A DNA stretch of 64,000 bases, from contig CM067081.1 in the NCBI GenBank assembly GCA_034008185.1, positions 104,913,265 through 104,977,264 on the forward strand, in the 5' to 3' direction. A program made the translations under genes and the position numbers. Source of the DNA: Gorsachius magnificus. Taxonomy: Eukaryota; Chordata; Aves; Pelecaniformes; Ardeidae. Within the stretch, counting starts at the first letter, position 1, and each line of letters begins with the position of its first letter. Positions 23,990-38,561 of the stretch are shown one piece after another. The notes beneath the pieces were generated by a model. It did no database searches. It saw only the letters and a program-made list of their open reading frames with translations, and had not been told where the DNA came from.

Positions 23990-26900
23990 ATATGTTTATT
24001 TAAATGTTGTTATTTTTTTAATTTGTTTTGGAAGGAATTAGATTTCTGAACAAGAATATATTTTGTATTCATAATTAGGGCCAAATAAAAGTGCATTTCT
24101 GATGTCCACACTTAACGTATTGTGAGAGGGTTGGCTCTCTAACTATGGAAATGAATTGAGGTTCTGAACCAACAAGCAGCTTGACCTGATACATATGGGA
24201 ATTCAACTGACTTCAGTGTGGTGGGCATTGTGCTGATCAGGATTATGACAATGTATATACAAGGACCTAAAATACCACCTTGCATATCAAACTATTATCT
24301 ATGAAAATGAAAAAATGGAAAAGAAAATCCACACCCCACAGGAAACTGGAGTTTCACACGCAAAACTCAGATCACCAGAAAAAAAATCACTGTTGCAAAA
24401 TAAGCGCTTGCCTGTTTCTACTTTACATTGACCTAAAAGCAATGGCTTCTGGCAAAAATGATGATGGATCTCCTTCAGTCTTCACCCCCAAACCACGTGC
24501 ATGTTTCCAGAAATAAGCATTTGTTTATTATGGCATATGATTGCACCACAGTATAATTTAAAGCTGTGCCATTGTTTCCATTATAATCTCTTATTTACAG
24601 GAGCTTTCAAAAGCAGATGTAAAAACTTAACTCTGAGTTGAAATTTGCTGGAGTTACTGGTCCAAAAAAGGCACTTTTGCCTATAGGAACACCTTTTAAA
24701 GTTGTTGATGTTGTTTTAAATATCATGTTCTAGTTCTGCAGCACTTTTGCTCAAATGAATTTTGATGCCCTGGGCAACTCCAATGCTTTTTCTGCTCTAC
24801 TCCTCAACTTCCCTGGATACTGGACTTGAATCTTGTCACTAAATTTCCCATACAAGAGGGGCAGTGTAAAAGTATGTGCAGCCTAATCTTCTACTGTGTG
24901 CTTAAATATCACATGGTTTGCATACTTAATGGATAAATTTCACCTAAAGCAAGTAAAGATTTTAATGGTGTTAATATACATTGCGAGCATGTGGCAATTA
25001 TGGAATTTTCCATAAAAGCATCAAGTGGCTTCCGTACTTCATGTGACCATACAAGCCCCATAAACCCATTGTTGGGGGTCTTGCCTTGCAGGCATCCACA
25101 GCCTCATTGCCATTTCCCCTATTAAACTGCTGCCTTTCTGTAATTGGTTGCCCATAGCACGTATATTTGCTGATGACATAAGTGAAGAAAACCTGCAGTG
25201 TTTTATATGAAGAACAAACAAATAAACAAAAAGTAGTGATTCCTGCTGTGAAAACTAAACAAGAGAGGTGTAAGTTGGTGAGACAATGCCCCACACACAC
25301 ATACAAGAGCAGGAGAGAGAAAACTGAAGAATGAAGTCATCTGACTGGGATTCCTTTGTAACAACTGTGCTGCTGCACATGGCTGTAGACCAGCAGTCCT
25401 TTACAAAGGCATTCTCGCCCTCTCCTCCAAGAGTTCTGGTGCTTTGTATAGGCCCTACTATTTTATTGTGTGAATGGATATTAGCTTTCCACGTCCTGCC
25501 TCTGCAACTCCAGGCTGTCTCTCTTGTGTTGGGCATAATCTGTGCACAGATAAAGTGATGGCCACAATCCTAACACTTGGGAGCTTAGGGAGCCTGTCCC
25601 TTGCACTGCTTGCACTTTCTTGGTTTCCCAAATCTTGGCTAGGAAGTAGTGGTGGATGGTGATAAGCACATACTCCTAAACCTGTCAGGTGTATCAAAGA
25701 GGCTGATTACATCATATCAACAGATGATGAGGTTTGTTCCTCCTTATTGGAGGATAAGGGAAGGTTGTGTTTGGATAGTCAGTCCCCACCTAAGTGCCAG
25801 AAGAGACCTTTGTGTGATAAAGTGAACTGACTTCACGTTTGCCATTAAAGACCACCCTGTCACACTGCATCTGAAGCTGGTGGGGCAGACATGCTGCTGC
25901 TGGTAGACCCTGCTTTCCCTGCCTGTCTTTGGAGCTTCAGGAGCAGAGTCCCATGGAGGCTGCAAAGCAGAGCCGGGGTGGGAAGGAAAGAGGTGTTGCT
26001 CTGTGCTGGACTTGGACACCTCTATGGAAATTAAATCTGGAAGTTGTATTACTTCCCTCTGTGTCCCATTAATGATTGTTACTAGGCAGCTGCAGTGGGA
26101 CCCAGCCAGTGTGGAGGCAGTTCCCACAGAAACCCCACATGACTTTTAAACTGGGCCATATGTAATCTGTAAGCACTAGAAGAGGGAAAAAAGGCTCCTA
26201 ACTGAAGGCAACCATGCTGAACTCCAGCTGGATCTGTGGTTTTGCTCAGAGCTGATGGAGATTTTAATGGCAATATTGACAGATGCTTTATTTAAACTGG
26301 GGTAATCCAGAGCTACTGGAGCACATGGACAGGCATACCACAGCACTTCAGATGGGTGGTGTGGCGTAAAAAATAACAAGGCCTATAAAATCCCATGCTT
26401 TGTCTTAGCATTTGCAAGTTGTCACTCTCATACACTTCTAAATCTCTATACCTTGAGATCTTTTTACATAAGAGTCCTAAATAAGGAAAAGGTTACATTA
26501 GTAGCCACAGTAATCCCATCCTTCAACTCAGAGCAGTTTCAAGAGAGTTGTAAGTAAAATGCATTTTTGTCCATTAGTAGTCACTATAATGTAAATAGAT
26601 ATTAAAATAGGTTCTTTACTACCGCATCTCTTTTTCCATGTTGTTGCTCAGTAGTGATTATTTTAGGGTATTTTATTGTTATTACCCTTTTAAACAAATG
26701 TATCCAACCAAACAGTCTGAAACACAGTCTTGTCTTTGCCAATAGCTACCCACTTGTTATTTTCCTACAGATTCTCATACAGCTGTTAACACTCTATATT
26801 CTTTCGGAGGAACATGTATTCATGCCATCATTTACACCCCTTTTGGCTCTGACACTTGTTTTCTTTCAATATATCCTGCAGAGAAGATCATTGTGAATTC

Positions 26901-28697
26901 CTCTGTGAAACTGCTCTACAAAACACATCTCTCCGCCTGCAAGCCAAAGAAAGCAGTTTACCCACTGGATTCCCAGCTATATGCAGAGTTACTACATTTT
27001 TGTTTGGCTATTCTAACTATATGAGCTAATTTTGCACTTTTGGACATGATGAAACAGCTGCCACCTGCCAGGCTAGCAGAGGAGATCCATAGTAGACCTA
27101 AACAGTACCGCTAGCCTCAAAACTCTAGTGGGAAGCGATGTGATTCCTAAATTCTGTGCCTGGTGGACAGGGAAAAATTTAAACCCATTTTCTCTTCAGT
27201 ATTGCTTATTGGTCTACTTAGGTGTCCTTTCTTAACTGTGGACCCCATTTCACAACACCTAATTCTCCTCACTCATTCTTCATAAAACATTAAGGTTCCT
27301 GGAAGGGCTTTATGAAATCCACACAAGAAATACAGGTCCCAGAAGGTAAAAATCCTCTCATTTGGATGGTCTACTCACCAACTCTACCCACCACTGGTTT
27401 TTTGTTCCTTAACTTGCATTAGGAATGGGCGGGCAAATTATTTTGAAGGTTACTCCCACTCTTTTATTGCATTTCTGTGTCATCTGAATTCTCTGATTGA
27501 ATGTAAAATGACAGGAAAAATTAAAGAAACTATCCATGACCAGGACTACCCCAGGTAAAATGTTTGACTTGAGCAATATGAACATTGTGAAATTTATTTC
27601 ATGCTTTCTGTTGGTTAATACTTGTGATAATTCTATCTTTTGATATTCTATATTGGCTACTTTACAGATTTATTTGTGATAACTGCACACTCCTACTGGT
27701 ATATCACAATACTCCACTACTGAATAAGTAAGCAGTTAAGAGAATTCCCAGCTCTGAGAAGAGTGAAAATCCAACTGAAATCAGGAATTTTGTTGTGAAA
27801 TACATTTCTAATTAGTGAGCTAAAACAGCAAGGAAGAAATTCATTAAACAGCTCTGTAAATATTGATTTTTACAAACAAAATACAAATCCTGAAAAAGTA
27901 AGACCTAACTCTGTATGTGTGTATATGTATATTAGCATTCAGTTATGATTCATTTGCTGCAATTCTGTCATTAATTTGTTAGATTTACCTTTCCATTAAG
28001 ACCCATTCATCTTTGAACCATTTTCTCCCTCTCTCCCATCCCTCATTCCCAGGTTAGTCTCCCTCAAAGAGAGGAGGGACGATTTTCCCTATTATTTTCG
28101 TTAGGTCACTTTTTAGCATATTGATTAGGGAAGCATCTGCCATATGTGACAAATGCATTTAATCTGAAAGATATTTCATTGCCATAATAGCATTACTGTG
28201 ATGGCAATGAGCTGTGAGATGGCATAAAGTTGATGCCATATATATCATTATATATTGAGGGGAGTATCCTAGCAGCACAGTGTTAAAAAGCATAGTTCTC
28301 GTGGACTGTAACAGATCCAGGCATTCATTAATAACATAACATCTGTGGCTTGTAGTCAACATCAAAGTCAAAGTAAATTAAAAATACGTGACTCTAGATG
28401 CTATGGGTGAGATATTTAAACAAGTATTGCTCTAATTATCAATGATGATTTTCACCATATTCTTGGTTCAATAACTGCATATGCTAGATTTTTAATGTAT
28501 TCATCTACTTCCACCTTGCTTTGCTTCAGCTGGAAACAGTGGCTTCTTGTTAACTGCAACAACATGTCTTTGCTAGCCTTCTCCTCCCCACCAAAAAAAA
28601 AAAGTTAAAAGGATGTTCGCAGCCTTAGAGATACTGTGAACTGCAAGAGAGACTTCCACATATAATTAATCCCTTGTATGGTAATTTATCTGTCTGC

Positions 28698-28715
28698 ATA
28701 TATATATATACACAC
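28698..28715. repeat. (TA)n(CA)n microsatellite
   Basis: A short alternating TA run continuing into ACACACA. Simple sequence only. Confidence 0.8.
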
Positions 28716-29389
28716 AAAAAGTCCTTGTTTAAAGGTAGGGATAGTAAAGTGATATGTTATGACTGTGAATAGTGGTGCAGTCAGCTGTTCTTACTCCTGA
28801 ACCAGAAAAGATTCCTATCACCTCATAGAAGGTTTTCCGTGAGTAGGAAGAACAACACGTGCAAAAGCTGGAAGTGTCAGAGCTGAGGAGAAAGTGAAGG
28901 AGTAACAAAAAATAAGCAAGTCCCGGTAAATATAGAATTGTGGATGCATAAATAGTAACTAATATTAAAAAAAAAAAGGACATTTCTGTGATGCAATCCT
29001 TAGCTGCCATCATAGTTTAGTTTTCTATAAATATATTACATGTCAACGCTGTATCAGCCCTGCTAGAATGAATAAAATGAGGAGGCATGCAAACATGGAT
29101 CATCTTTCTGGATGAAATGTTACTTTAAATATGTTGGTTTACCTGTTTAAAATCATTATGACCAGAATATTCATAGAGAAAGCTACAGAATGACTTCACT
29201 ATTATAGTCACAGTATTTTAGTCTATAAAGCAAAATTCATGGTATCTTATATTTCAGAACATATGGTAGTTGGATGTGAGGGTACAAATATACCCCATGG
29301 TGCAAAGAAGGCCCAGCATAAACTTTTGCTGAAGCTTTGTTCAGAATAGTCTAACACAACAACAAAAAGAGAAAAATAAACAAACCACT

Positions 29390-29458
29390 GTCTTAGCTTA
29401 ACTAAAAAAAAAAACCAAAACCAAACAACAAAACAAACAAAAAAAACCACCCGAAACC
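29390..29458. repeat. A-rich low-complexity tract
   Basis: Runs of A broken by single or paired C (AAC, AAAC and AAAAC units), ending near CCCATTTGC. It might be a decayed poly(A) tail of a retroposed copy, but nothing recognisable lies beside it. Confidence 0.7.
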
Positions 29459-31441
29459 CCATTTGCTCACATCTGCAGTTCATGGTGTGGATCCAGGGTG
29501 GAAGGAAAAGTGTTGAAATATCATGCGAGTGGCTGTCAGTTAGAAGGAAAAAGGCTAATTTCCAGTGCATCTGGGTCCTTGGGCTAAGCCGAATACTGCT
29601 GACTTCCTCCCTGCCTGGTATGGCTCTGTGTGTCAGACGAGACAGCTCTCTTTGGTAACTGTTCCACCAAGAGAGCTGGTGTTTGTCAGAGAACACTGGT
29701 CAGCAACATTAAGAACTGTAGCAGATACAAGGTGGCATCTTAGCCTTGCTGATATCAATAGGGTAACTAATTTAACCTCTGGGTCTGCAAACAGCTTGCG
29801 CTTCGTTCATTTTCATTCTGCAGTTTCATTTACTATGTAGTGCTGCAAAGCAACAATAGCGGCAAAAAGTCCTTTGCTTTTGGAAATCCCCTTATGAAAA
29901 GGCATATGTGATGAAGAGTCACATATCCTTCAGAGAGGGTGTGTGCCTGCACTTAATTTTCTTCGCAATCTGCAGTTCAACAAATGCACCAGGTTCTGCT
30001 CTGAGGGGCTTTGGGATGCTGTGATTTATGCAAGGGATGTGTCTAGTCTTTACAAAATGCACTGAGATGTACAAGTGCACATCAAGCAGCATGAGCACAT
30101 CTAAGAGTTTAGATATAAAGCCAAAGCTAGTCTGATTGAAGTTAAAAGTATCTTCTCCAGTGTAACTTCTAACCTGCACGATACAGCCAGCAGTGATAAC
30201 AGAGAACTGGCAGTATGGACTATTGTATATTTAGTTAAATGGTTCTGTATTACATATTATTTTGTCATAAGTAGAGAAAGCCTGGAAAACAGCAGTGTTG
30301 TGTAACTGTTCATCTATTTTCTATTGGCAGTGGTTCCTCATTTTTATGATTTATTTCTTTTGTTTTCCTGCTACTTATGCTTCTGCTGTGAAAATTACTA
30401 TGTATGCAAAAATTAATAACTAAGTTTCATGGGGACTTTGAGGTTAAAGCAGAGTATATGGAGGTCTGGGAGAACAGAATCATGGGATGACTCGTAGAAT
30501 AATACTGTTTTATATCTAACCTCTGATTCATTCTATTACCAGCACTGTTTGCTCACATCTAGTTGCTGCCTTTGCATTTCCCATTCTCCAACTTATAACT
30601 CTGCTACCTACAGCTGCTTTCCATGCAAACACCTCATATCTAGTAGCGGTGCCTCAAAGATCTTTATCATCTCCCTCCACAGATAAGTATGTGTAAGTTT
30701 CCAGTGACTAACTAGTTAAACTTTAGTCTTGGAACTTTCTTCATTTATTATTTGAAACTAAAGTGTGCGAATTCAGGATGCTGTCCAATCTGTAGATTTG
30801 AAGAACACTGAGGGGGGAAAAACCCCAACATGGTGTTTCAGTTGCCTGTCTGGTTTTGTTGGGTTGGCTTTTTTTTGTAATTTATTTTGTGGTCAAAAGA
30901 GAAAGAGAAGTTGTAAGTATTTCCTCTTTCAGTTTCAAAGTCAATACTTAAAACTTAAGCCCTTTTCTTCCGGAAAGTGCATACAAGGGAGCCCTGGCAC
31001 TTTCACAGAGGTCCTTTACTACAACAGAGACCTGAGAGTACATAACTGTTTGCAGAGTCAGGTCTGTACTTTCAATGGAGAAGTACTGTCTGCAGAAAAG
31101 ATATTGGAATGATGGAGGAAAGACAGTGGAATGCTTCTTACATGTGTCAAGGCAACCTGGCACCAGTTATCATATGGCCACCTGTCTCTTTGGAATGAAT
31201 GTACATGTTTAATTACATAGCATAAAGCTGTAAATACTGCTGCAATTGTTACTAACTTCAGTAAAGCCAAGATCTTGGGCACACAACTTGCTTTTAAGCA
31301 TTGCTGCAAATTTCAATGTGAAACCTCCCATTGTACTCCCTCCCAGTCAGTTTGTATCCTAAATGCATCAGAAGTATTGTAAAATTGAATTAACTGAAAC
31401 AGATACAGCACTGGTAAGTAAAAAAAATCAAAAAAACACAA

Positions 31442-31468
31442 CCCAACCCTCCCTTCCCCCCCTCCCCC
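31442..31468 (-). other. Strong G-quadruplex motif (minus strand) / i-motif (plus strand)
   Basis: Five C-runs of 3, 3, 3, 7 and 5 bases with spacers of only 2, 1, 2 and 1 nt occur on the plus strand. The minus strand thus carries five G-runs with very short loops, which predicts a stable parallel quadruplex. An A-rich stretch precedes it. Formation in vivo is inference. Confidence 0.75.
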
Positions 31469-31904
31469 AAGTCCTACCTTTAAAATATGGAAACATTTAT
31501 TGGGTTTTCTTAATTGATTGAAATAATAACTTGACCTGTTTGGTTGCTTGAGGAGGAATTATGTATATAGCTGGAGATCATCTGGAGTGTCTGGGTGGTT
31601 CCCCCCAGAGCTGACACTTAACGGCAGAGAGAAGAGTTTCTCCAGATGTAAGTAGGAGGCAGAAGAAGGAGGGTTATTCATAGGACATGAAGGTTACCAA
31701 CATATGGCCTCTTTTCCTTACTGAGTCAGGTTTCACATAAAACAGACAAGATGCTCCATTAGCTATATTAGCCATCTATAGCCAACCATATTCTACCGTC
31801 AGTATGGTGGAAACTGGAGAAAGGAACACAATGAATCCTGTGTTGTGAACAGCTTTACTTATCAGTTTGAGTTTGTGGTGGAAGAAAAATGAAAATTTTT
31901 CTAC

Positions 31905-32395
31905 AGGAAAGACGAGTTGCTGGAACATGCCCAGAGGAGAGCAACAAAGCTGGTAAGGGGTCTGGAGCACAAGTCTAATGAGGAGGGGCTGAGGGAACTG
32001 GATTTGTTCAGCCTGGAGAAGAGGAGGCTGATGGGACACCTTCTTGCCCTCTACAACTGCCTGACAGGAGGCTGTAGCCAGGTGGGTGTTGGTCTCTTCT
32101 CCCAGGTAATGGATTATAGGACAAGGGGAAATGGCATCAAGTTGCACCAGGGCAGGTTTCGATTGGACATTAGGAAAAAATTTCTTCACAGAAAGGGTTG
32201 TCAGGCTTTGTAATGGGCTGCCCAGGGAGGTGGTCGAGTCCCCATCCCTGGAGGTATTTAAAATGCATGTAGATGTGGTGCTTAGGGACATGGTTTAGTG
32301 GTGGAATGGCAGTGATAGGTTAACAGTTAGACTGGATGATCTTAAAGGTCTTTTCCAACCTAAATGATTCTATTATTCTATTCTATGATTCTATG
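31905..32395 (+). mobile_element. CR1 LINE 3' fragment with ORF2 C terminus and octamer tail
   Basis: A 5'-truncated CR1 copy of about 490 bp. The reading frame from 31917 stays open for 98 codons and shows typical CR1 ORF2 C-terminal motifs: [16 protein letters not shown] and RFRLDIRK. The 3' UTR includes the GCTGCCCAGGGAGGTGG block at about 32218 and a GATGATCTTAAAGGTC block, and ends in repeated ATTCTAT/ATTCTATG units (about 32366-32395). The copy is better preserved than the one at 1470-3076 and belongs to the same or a close subfamily as the fragment at 52130. CR1 integrates without conventional target-site duplications, and none is seen. It encodes nothing functional because the protein is truncated. 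Confidence 0.93.
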
Positions 32396-35300
32396 AAAAT
32401 TGGGTCTATTTAACATTATTCATGGTTTCCTTTTTGTATGTGTTTCATCATAATATTTCTTATTTATGTCCCCTCTCAGGTTTGAGTTTTTAATGTTTCA
32501 TTGATTTGGTTTCCAACATTTGAAGGAAATATATATTTTTTGAAATTTAAAATAACTCTTTTGTTTGGGCTTCAGTGGAGCCCCATGAAATAATTTCCAC
32601 TAGTGTTTGATTTGATTAAGGCTTATTTGTTTGGAAAATTAAACATCGGGCAAATATAAATTAACAGTGTTTATTTGGTACTTATCCAAAAATAGCTTAG
32701 CTTTGCTTTGTGGCTCCTTCGTGCAAATTATGGGCATGATATCATCATACATATGTTATTTACTGCCCTTTCAGAAATGCTCTGCTGTTATCCTATATGA
32801 GCTTTCTCTTCTCACAGTGTAGAAGAATAAAAGAAAAAATAAAAAATATGCTGAAACAGCACTGGCTGCCTGTATGTCACCATGCAATTTCTCTTACCAT
32901 AAAGTGTGAAGGCAGACAGAAGTGTCCCCTTCTATGCAATACCTTTCTGCACTCAGAAGTCTCCCATATCCTATATGCCCCCATGGTAGAAATGGAGCAT
33001 GGACAGCATGAAGCAGCTAAAATGCTAACATGAACATTTAGAAGGGTCTCTGTGATTTCCTCCTCTTCTTGATAAGTATTCTGCTCATATTTTCACAGGG
33101 CCCACGAGACTCACAACTATGCTGACAAGAAGGGCTCATTTTACTGGTCACCCTCGCCCAGCTCAGCATCATAAGATACCTTTCCAAAAGCACCAGACTG
33201 CTCAGATGGAGGCTAAAGAATCAATAACGTATGCTCACAGGTATATAAAGAAAGAGCATGGCTGCAGGGTGAGAATTTGGAAGCAGTGCTGCGGGGCCGA
33301 CGCAGGCAGACATCCTGTCATCAAGGCCTATGCAGTTTATATTCCAAATTCAAAGTACGAGTGAGCAGGCTTAGAATGGAGTTGGGTGCTTGGACTTCAC
33401 ATCTGAAAGTTTTAGTTTCTAGACATTGGTGGGAGAGCTTCCAGTGGACAAATTAGGAGAATTATGAGTATGAACTTTAGGTGTATTTTATAGTTAATCA
33501 TATAGGAGACTGTAAGAAGCAGTCTAAATTACTATCAAAACTTTTTGGAGTAGGAGAGATTACAGGTGGGCAGGGGTGTTTACTGGGCTTTTTTTTGGTA
33601 GCTTTTTCCCTTCTGACCCTCTTAGGCAGGAAGAAGATGCAACTTTCATCAGCCTTCATAAGTTACAGGATGATCTTGAGTTACAACCAGTTTTATGTGT
33701 CATGCACACTTGAGTAAAAAACATCTGGTTGATGAGTACATTTAAACACAAACACACCCCTGTATAAATAGGTAAATACATAAATACAAAAGAGTCTTTC
33801 ACAATAGATGTATGCAAGTAATATGGACCATATTCAAATGTGGACAATCTAGTGTTGCTTTTAGCGATATCCACCAGACATGACCTGTTTGTGTAGTAGT
33901 ATTACTTCTCTCAAGCAGAAACACATGTCCATGAACTTGCAGTTTTCCTAGGTCACAAAAATAATCAATGGAGAGTGCAGGTACCTTTTAAGGATAGCTT
34001 CCTTTATGTAATGACATGTTAATCCTATCATGGAATTATTAAAGAGGCGTTAAGGGCAACCCAAATTTCTAAGAATCTTAGCCCCACTAAAGCTGCCTTT
34101 CCATACAGTAGCTGAGTCTCAAGTTCTGACTTCTGCAAAAGAGCAAAGCTGAGCTAGCTGCCACTATTTGCAGATCATTGTTCCCTGAACATTTTGTAAC
34201 CAACACTGAATACCATTGCAGGCATTTTTTTCCAGGCTTAAATTTGTTCCCATGGTGAGGCAACAAAGCAAAACAAAACAAAAAGCTATACGAAAGCATA
34301 ATACCCTCTAGTGTCACCCACAACAACAGGTAGAACTTGGTAGACTTGTCTGCAATTAAGGTTATATGAAATTTCCATTACAAACTCTATTCCTTTTTAC
34401 TTTGCCAGATTCTACCAGTTGGGCTGAATTTTTCACACTTGTTCTTTACTTCAAGTGAAATTCTGGGGGGAAGTTTCAATGAAAACCACCATGCCATTTC
34501 CAAGAAGGAGATTAGAGAAAAATGGGTTGATTTCCAATTATTAAAATGTATTTCTTTGAAGAGCTGTAGTAGTACTTCGATGCGTTACAGAACCAACTGG
34601 CTGTTGTCTCGGTGAGAATCTACTCATGTTCAGCCAAGTTGCAAAACTTTACAAATTGTTGTTTTAATATGCTCAGTAAAGTTTCAGCTAGGCTTCCAGC
34701 TACATTTTCTGATAGCTCCCAGCAAGCTCAACTTGTCCTAGTCCCAATAAGCTTACTGCACTGCAGACTTATAGACTCAGAGAACAAACCACCAATAATA
34801 ACATTAAATTCCCTTTTGGCCTGAAAGGAAGGCATGTCGAACTGAGAATGAAGAGGAGACCATGTGTTTCCCCTTAGCTCTTTCTCTAGTTGGATTGCAT
34901 TTTGTGGACAACATGTGATCTATTTTTATATTGCCCTTCTGAAATTCTCTTAGTAGGATGAATTTAATTTCATCTAACTTTAAATGTGTAAGCGTAAGTG
35001 TATCATATGGCTGTTCAGACCTCTCTTGTAGTCTGAGTTGACAGGCAGGTATGTTGAAAGGCCTTTCTTCTCATCAGTCACAGGTACAAAAAATAAGTTT
35101 GAAAAAAGATGTTCCCTGGTATCTTTTCTTCCATTGACTACAGGGGAAGAATGACAACTAGCTGAGGTAAATTGCTCAGTTTTTAGTTGGCACAATTAGA
35201 CCAGATTAATCCCACCCACACTGCAGACCAGCAACAGAGGCTGAGGGGGCTGATGGGATGGAAGGGGAAAGGACTAGGATCCACATAGTCACAGCTAATA

Positions 35301-37113
35301 GTGATGGGATTTAGCCATTAGAAAGCCTAAGAGCAGACATGGTAGATGGCCTGTGACTCAATATCTTTAAAAGAGGAATAACTTACAAATATACTGGAGT
35401 TCAAATAGGAGCAATTGTAACAGTGCAAAAACACACAAGGTGAGTACCCAGGGGCCACAATATGCAGACAGCCCAATCCAATGATCACAACATTGCTTTG
35501 CAGCTTTTGAATTTCAACTCATAATCACCTCCCGTGACAAGGTCAGAGGCTCTTGACACTTCTAATTTGACTACAGTGCAAATATTAACAATATGAGAAA
35601 GAACAGATTGATTTGCTTTTTCACAAAAGTGTCCATTATGAACCGGAGGCGCTTTTTATTCATAATAATTGTGTATATTATAAATTATATAGGTAGAAAG
35701 ACTGAAACAGTAACTCGCACCATAGTCTCATTTTTCAAAATTTGTTTATAATATTATATCTTTCTAGAGAATTTCTTCTACAAATTAACTGCTGAATTTT
35801 TTTGTTTTTTGTTAATACATTGCACATCAGTAGATTCCTATGAGTTTGTAATAAAATACAGAAATAGGTATACTTGTAGATAAAGTCATGTGTCAAACCT
35901 GGCCTAGTCTACACTGGCTCATTCAGCAAAGTCTTAAAAAAAGAAATAAAATGGCAAATAAGCTATCATGTCATCTGGAAGAACTGGTTCCCTTAGACCA
36001 GTGGTAAGACACAATACACTGTGAGAAAAATTGCAGCACAGATTGTCCCGGATCTGTCTGATGAGACAACGTAAGGCTGCAGCCTCTGACACTGTTTGTC
36101 TGCATCCTTTCACCACAGCTAAAACTGAGACAGAAGAATGAGAAGTTAAATTTTATTCAAACAGAATTTATACTAATTTTTCTTTCATGAAACATTTATG
36201 TAAGTGAAAATAGTATACAGGGAGATATCTAAATTCAAGATGACCAAAGGATTGTTTCCCAGAAAAATCCACCTACTTTCTGTTAAAATCAGCACATCTA
36301 CTAAAAAAAAAAAAAAGAAACAACAACAAAAACCCAAGCTAAATCACTTCCTTTTCTTGTACTATCGATGGTGGCCACAAAATAAAACCCCCACATTTCC
36401 TTTCAACAGCAGCTGAGAGGAGTTCATCTGGAAAAGTTTCTAAGCCCTGTTGAGTTCTGAGGTAACCTTTGCAGTTTTTAATATAATTATTTTTTGGCAT
36501 TTATGAGAAATACTGCCAGCATTGCTTACTGGACAGTATCTTTCAGCAAGGAAGCTTTAGAAACCTTGACATTTCCCAGCATCCTGTTGAAGTAACATGT
36601 AATATTTTGCTTTGGTTTGTCTCTTATTCTTGTGAAAAAAATGGAAGTCACACTGAGTTTGGGATCCAAATATAACAACTCTACATTACTCAGAAAGAAA
36701 AAACAAAATAGAGTTATTAAATCCAGGAAATAAGAATTTCTCCCCATCAGGGTAAGTGTTTTGAACTATTTGTGCATGAATTTGTTTTCAGTGATGAACA
36801 GTTCATATTATGATTAATTTACCACATAGGGTTAATGTAGGTTTAAACCTCATTTGTTTTTTTTAATTAGTGTCAGTAACATGCTGTGATTGTGACAGTC
36901 ATCTTTCCTGTGTAATACACTTCATAGTCTCAGGGATTAGATATCCATGTGTGGGTGCATTTGCTTTTACCTGAAAGCAGAAGGAAGTTTGTGGTTTCAG
37001 TTTGCTGATTGATGTGGTGAACATCTGTACCATTCAGACATACCTTGACCAACTGGTATTTATCAATTCTGACAAGTGATTTTTTATTTCATTTAAACCA
37101 AGTTAAGCTTCAC

Positions 37114-37140
37114 TAATCTCATAATCATTAATCTCATAAT
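37114..37140. repeat. 15-bp short tandem duplication
   Basis: TAATCTCATAATCAT (37114-37128) is followed directly by TAATCTCATAAT (37129-37140), a partial second copy. Confidence 0.8.
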
Positions 37141-38534
37141 ACCCTTAGAGTAAAATGGTGGCCCCAACGAATTTAGTGGCAAAACGGTGAGTGAAACCAA
37201 TAGTTGAAACAGCTGAAAGAAAAAAACCATCTCATTAACTGGAAACATTTAAAATTTGGTTACAGCCTGAATGTGCTCCAGGGAAATCCCACAGTGCTGG
37301 CTACATAACCAAGTGTCTGGAAATGCTGGGGTCACCAGCCTGCTTTCCAAGAACTGTGTCAGAGCTCTGTGTAAGCAGGGAGAGCTGGGTTTCCCACAGA
37401 CCTGTGGTAGTGAGAATGGGTGCCCTGGAGCAACTGGGTTGCTGTGGGGCCGTAGGCCTTGGAAAATCCAGGGAACTGCTCCAGAATTGGGTATCTCACA
37501 AGTGCTGATAGTGTTGCATGAGGAACCCCAGCAGCTTTCCACAAATGTATTCAAGGCTTCATGGACACCCTTCCTCTCATTTACCTAATGCTTGCACTTC
37601 AGACATCAAGTGAGCATTTTTCAAAATCATCCTGTTTCTCTGAACAGTAAGGCCAGGTCTTATGCTGGCAAACACATGAAGCGAAGGTCCCTGATGGTCT
37701 TACAACAGTCAATTTGTGCTCAACAGTGCACAGATTTGTGCTCAGCAGAATGTACTGAACCCTGATATCTTTCATAGTTTAAGGAAAGGCAGCTACTTCT
37801 ATGTTTATCTTCTAATTTTAAAAATATTTCTTAAAAATATTTTTTTTTTCTAATTTGAAACAATTGGATTGTGATGAACTATGCATCCAAAATTTACTGC
37901 AGGATGTGTTATTTGAGTTCAAATACTGGACTCTAGTTTTAAGGAAGGATATGGAGTTTTAGTTTGGACCAGTCTACTACGCATATAAAGTAACTGAACA
38001 GGAAACAATCTGGGTTTTAGTGTGGCTAGGTTGCACTCCATACTTTATCAGGTAGTTTAAGCCCAGGTTCAGTGACGAAGACATTACATTGCAGTCACAT
38101 TGTTTGAAAACTGAATAGAGAGAGGCTTTCATGTTCTGTTTTGTGTAGAGCTGTCACTGTTGGGTAATGACTTGCTCTTGAGATTCCTGTGAACTATTAC
38201 AATATAAGTAATAACATTTCCCACAGAGCATCAAGCACCTCATATCCTCAGTAGTTTAACTACTTTTAATACAACTCAAAATCTTTGTTTATATTGCTTC
38301 CTGCCATTTAATACCACAAGCAGCATTTACCTTTATAACTTTTAAAGACTTTCCACTGTAAATAGAACCAAAATGCTTATGGTATAATTTCCAGTGAAGA
38401 GTGATGGCACATTATAAATATCTTATAGTTCATTATTCAATTAACACATCATGAAAACTGATGTCTTTCTTTAAAAGTTCAAATTAAATTAACCTTGGAT
38501 ATTTTTTTTCTTTTAATTTCAAAAAGTGTGCACT

Positions 38535-38561
38535 CTTTTTTTTTTTTTCTTTCTTTCTTTA
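38535..38561. repeat. T-rich / (CTTT)n tract
   Basis: A T homopolymer continues into three CTTT units. Simple sequence only. Confidence 0.8.

Larger units (their letters stand above)
17199..31904. other. Long unique region, no gene seen
   Basis: About 14.7 kb of AT-rich sequence with no recognisable exon or RNA gene and no clear mobile element. Open frames of up to 149 codons (29247-29696, minus) are low-complexity or motif-free; that one crosses an A-rich simple repeat. Locally higher GC at about 25,350-26,200 coincides with overlapping open frames on both strands, typical of composition rather than coding. Stretches near 17,760-18,060 and 22,790-22,990 are motif-rich and could be conserved non-coding sequence, but I cannot show this. 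Confidence 0.5.

Noticed and set aside
29247..29696. 149-codon minus-strand open frame
   Set aside because: The middle part is low-complexity Phe/Val/Trp encoded by an A-rich simple repeat. No motif or signal supports a gene.
31776..32291. 171-codon minus-strand open frame
   Set aside because: It is antisense to the CR1 ORF2 fragment, whose sense strand carries recognisable CR1 motifs. The frame is a shadow.
37249..37588. Overlapping 101- and 105-codon frames on opposite strands in a GC-richer patch
   Set aside because: Open frames on both strands reflect composition. No known protein similarity is recognisable.
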